Shown here in pieces: positions 5,219 to 6,333 of a DNA stretch of 6,333 nt. Source of the stretch: an uncultured Lachnospiraceae bacterium (GTDB taxonomy: Bacteria; Bacillota; Clostridia; Lachnospirales; Lachnospiraceae); NCBI GenBank assembly GCA_946533525.1, contig CAMNBW010000096.1:1-6333 (forward strand). The letters are read 5' to 3'. The notes beneath the pieces were generated by a model, which saw only the letters and a list, made by a program, of their open reading frames with translations, had not been told where the DNA came from and did not search any database. The position numbers and the translations under genes were made by a program. Within the stretch, counting starts at the first letter, position 1. Each line of letters opens with the position of its first letter.

Positions 5219-6333
5219 TTATTTCCATTCTGCCAACTTTGCCACACTGCTCATTGTGGAATCGTCTCCGATGGTTATGAGCTCTGTCCCGGTCAGTCTG
5301 CAGAACATAGCCACATCCTCCCTGTTAAGGGCCGTGGAGATAACCGCATGGTGGGCGCCGCCTGCATAGAGCCATCCCGCTGCCCCGGTCTTGAAGTCGG
5401 GCTTTAATTTCCACATTATCCTTGCAACGGGGAGCTTGGGCATCTTCTTGGGCTGCTTTACGATCTCAACATCGGCGCAGATGATCCTGAAGCGGTCTCC
5501 CATATCAGTCATGCAGACCTGTACCGCATCTCCCTGGACAGAGTCAAAGATAAGCCTTGCGGGATCCTCTCTGTCTCCTATGCTTAAGGGCAGTACATCA
5601 ATAACGGGCTTGGTGGCCGCAAAGGCAGGGGAAACCTCCAGCATGTGTGCTGCAAGCTCCAGCTCCTTACCCTTTGTAAGGTCATAGGTATAGTCCTCGA
5701 TAAAGCCCGTAGCTCCCTTGAGGCCTTCAGCCATCTTCATAAATACAGCAGAAAGGGCGCTGGTCTTATAGTCTCCCTCGGGTCCGAAGCCTATGCCCTT
5801 CGCCATGAGATTCTGCGCTGCGATACCGGGAAGCTGCTTAAGGCCGTAGAGATCCTGGAATGTATCCGTGAAAGCCCCTATGCCCTTCTTCTCAAAGAAC
5901 TTCTCGAAACCTACCTCATACTTCGCCTGCTCGCGGACAGCCTCCACGTTCTTGGTCTTCATTGTATAGAGGCTCTTGTACTCTTCCATCTTGGCATCGA
6001 TTTCTTTTTTGGTTACCTTATCAATTATTTTAACCAGATCACCGATAGCATAATAATTTACTTCCCAGCCGTACCTTATCTGGCTCTCTACACGGTCGCC
6101 GTCGGTAACCGCAACGTCACGCATGTTGTTTCCGAACATCGCTACCCTTAAGCTCCTGGAATAAGCTATAGCCTTTGCCACACGGGCGAAGCGGGCGATG
6201 GCCTCGATGGTCTCCTCGTGCTCGTAGTAGCCCACAACTACCTCGTGAGGGATTCTCAGTCTGGAAAGGATGAAGCCGTACTCCCTGTCGCCGTGAGCCG
6301 CCTGGTTTAAGTTCATGAAATCCATGTCGATGC
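5219..6333 (-). CDS. araA: L-arabinose isomerase, C-terminal three quarters (start beyond right edge)
   Basis: AraA converts L-arabinose to L-ribulose in the cytoplasm, the first step of bacterial arabinose breakdown; it is a metal-dependent (typically Mn2+) enzyme. The reading frame is open to the right edge and enters at IDMDFMNLNQ. This motif lies near residue 116 of E. coli AraA, so roughly 115 N-terminal residues are missing. Counting from the first visible Met (6325), the four expected active-site residues can be placed by comparison with E. coli E306, E333, H350 and H450. They are E183 (GPEGDY), E210 (FIEDYTY), H227 (HMLEV) and H326 (GGAHH). Other family landmarks are NNMRDVAVTDGD (66-77), GLKQLPG (161-167) and PKLPVA (296-301). 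The protein ends LAEWK and seems to lack a short tail seen in E. coli. It lies upstream of the sugar transporter on the same strand. Partners araB and araD are not in the window. Confidence 0.95.
   Translation of the reverse strand, partial: IDMDFMNLNQAAHGDREYGFILSRLRIPHEVVVGYYEHEETIEAIARFARVAKAIAYSRSLRVAMFGNNMRDVAVTDGDRVESQIRYGWEVNYYAIGDLVKIIDKVTKKEIDAKMEEYKSLYTMKTKNVEAVREQAKYEVGFEKFFEKKGIGAFTDTFQDLYGLKQLPGIAAQNLMAKGIGFGPEGDYKTSALSAVFMKMAEGLKGATGFIEDYTYDLTKGKELELAAHMLEVSPAFAATKPVIDVLPLSIGDREDPARLIFDSVQGDAVQVCMTDMGDRFRIICADVEIVKQPKKMPKLPVARIMWKLKPDFKTGAAGWLYAGGAHHAVISTALNREDVAMFCRLTGTELITIGDDSTMSSVAKLAEWK

Noticed and set aside
5591..5593. AraA has LPLSIG where many relatives have HPLGIG or QHLGIG, which looked like loss of a catalytic histidine
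   Set aside because: Counting along E. coli AraA as I recall it places the His metal ligand H350 in the HMLEV motif, which is present here as H227. The enzyme therefore keeps all four expected active-site residues.
1..6333. CRISPR arrays, tRNA or rRNA genes, insertion sequences, integrase or attachment sites
   Set aside because: I looked on both strands and saw no regularly spaced repeats, cloverleaf sequences, transposase frames or terminal inverted repeats. The window is ordinary metabolic chromosome.

Overview
The window reads as chromosomal DNA from a Gram-positive Firmicute, most likely a Clostridia/Lachnospiraceae-type gut or rumen anaerobe. This is an inference from the sigma-A-like promoters in AT-rich gaps, the strong GGAGG-type ribosome binding sites, the lipoprotein-type sugar-binding protein and the flavour of the proteins. 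No rRNA or other taxonomic marker is present.

Layout. (1) Positions 1-212, minus strand: the first 70 codons of an unrecognised, very charged protein that runs off the left edge. (2) Positions 213-562: an AT-rich divergent control region with two candidate minus-strand promoters for the left gene, one extended -10 plus-strand promoter, and a leader of about 116 nt for the next gene. (3) Positions 563-760, plus strand: a complete 65-residue cold-shock protein, followed by a rho-independent terminator at 843-872. (4) Positions 904-931: a second strong hairpin that ends the convergent minus-strand sugar operon. (5) Positions 956-6333, all minus strand, in transcription order: araA (L-arabinose isomerase, start beyond the right edge), a ChvE-type sugar-binding lipoprotein, a two-domain sugar ABC ATPase and a membrane permease.

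How the genes work together. The lipoprotein would capture an aldose outside the membrane. The permease and the tandem ATPase would import it, and AraA would convert imported L-arabinose to L-ribulose. ChvE/GguA/GguB (multiple monosaccharide, 'Mms') transporters are known to take several aldoses; the araA neighbour makes L-arabinose the leading candidate substrate here. The ATPase and permease genes overlap in a TAATG and are probably translationally coupled. The binding protein has its own near-consensus promoter, whose predicted transcript starts with a 12-bp hairpin. A GC-rich hairpin separates it from the ATPase gene, an arrangement that would favour more binding protein than membrane components.

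I see no clearly novel system. The points most worth a second look are regulatory: the hairpin or operator at the lipoprotein gene's transcription start, the intercistronic hairpin, the structured cold-shock leader, and the tandem-repeat Ala/Pro/Asp linker in the lipoprotein.
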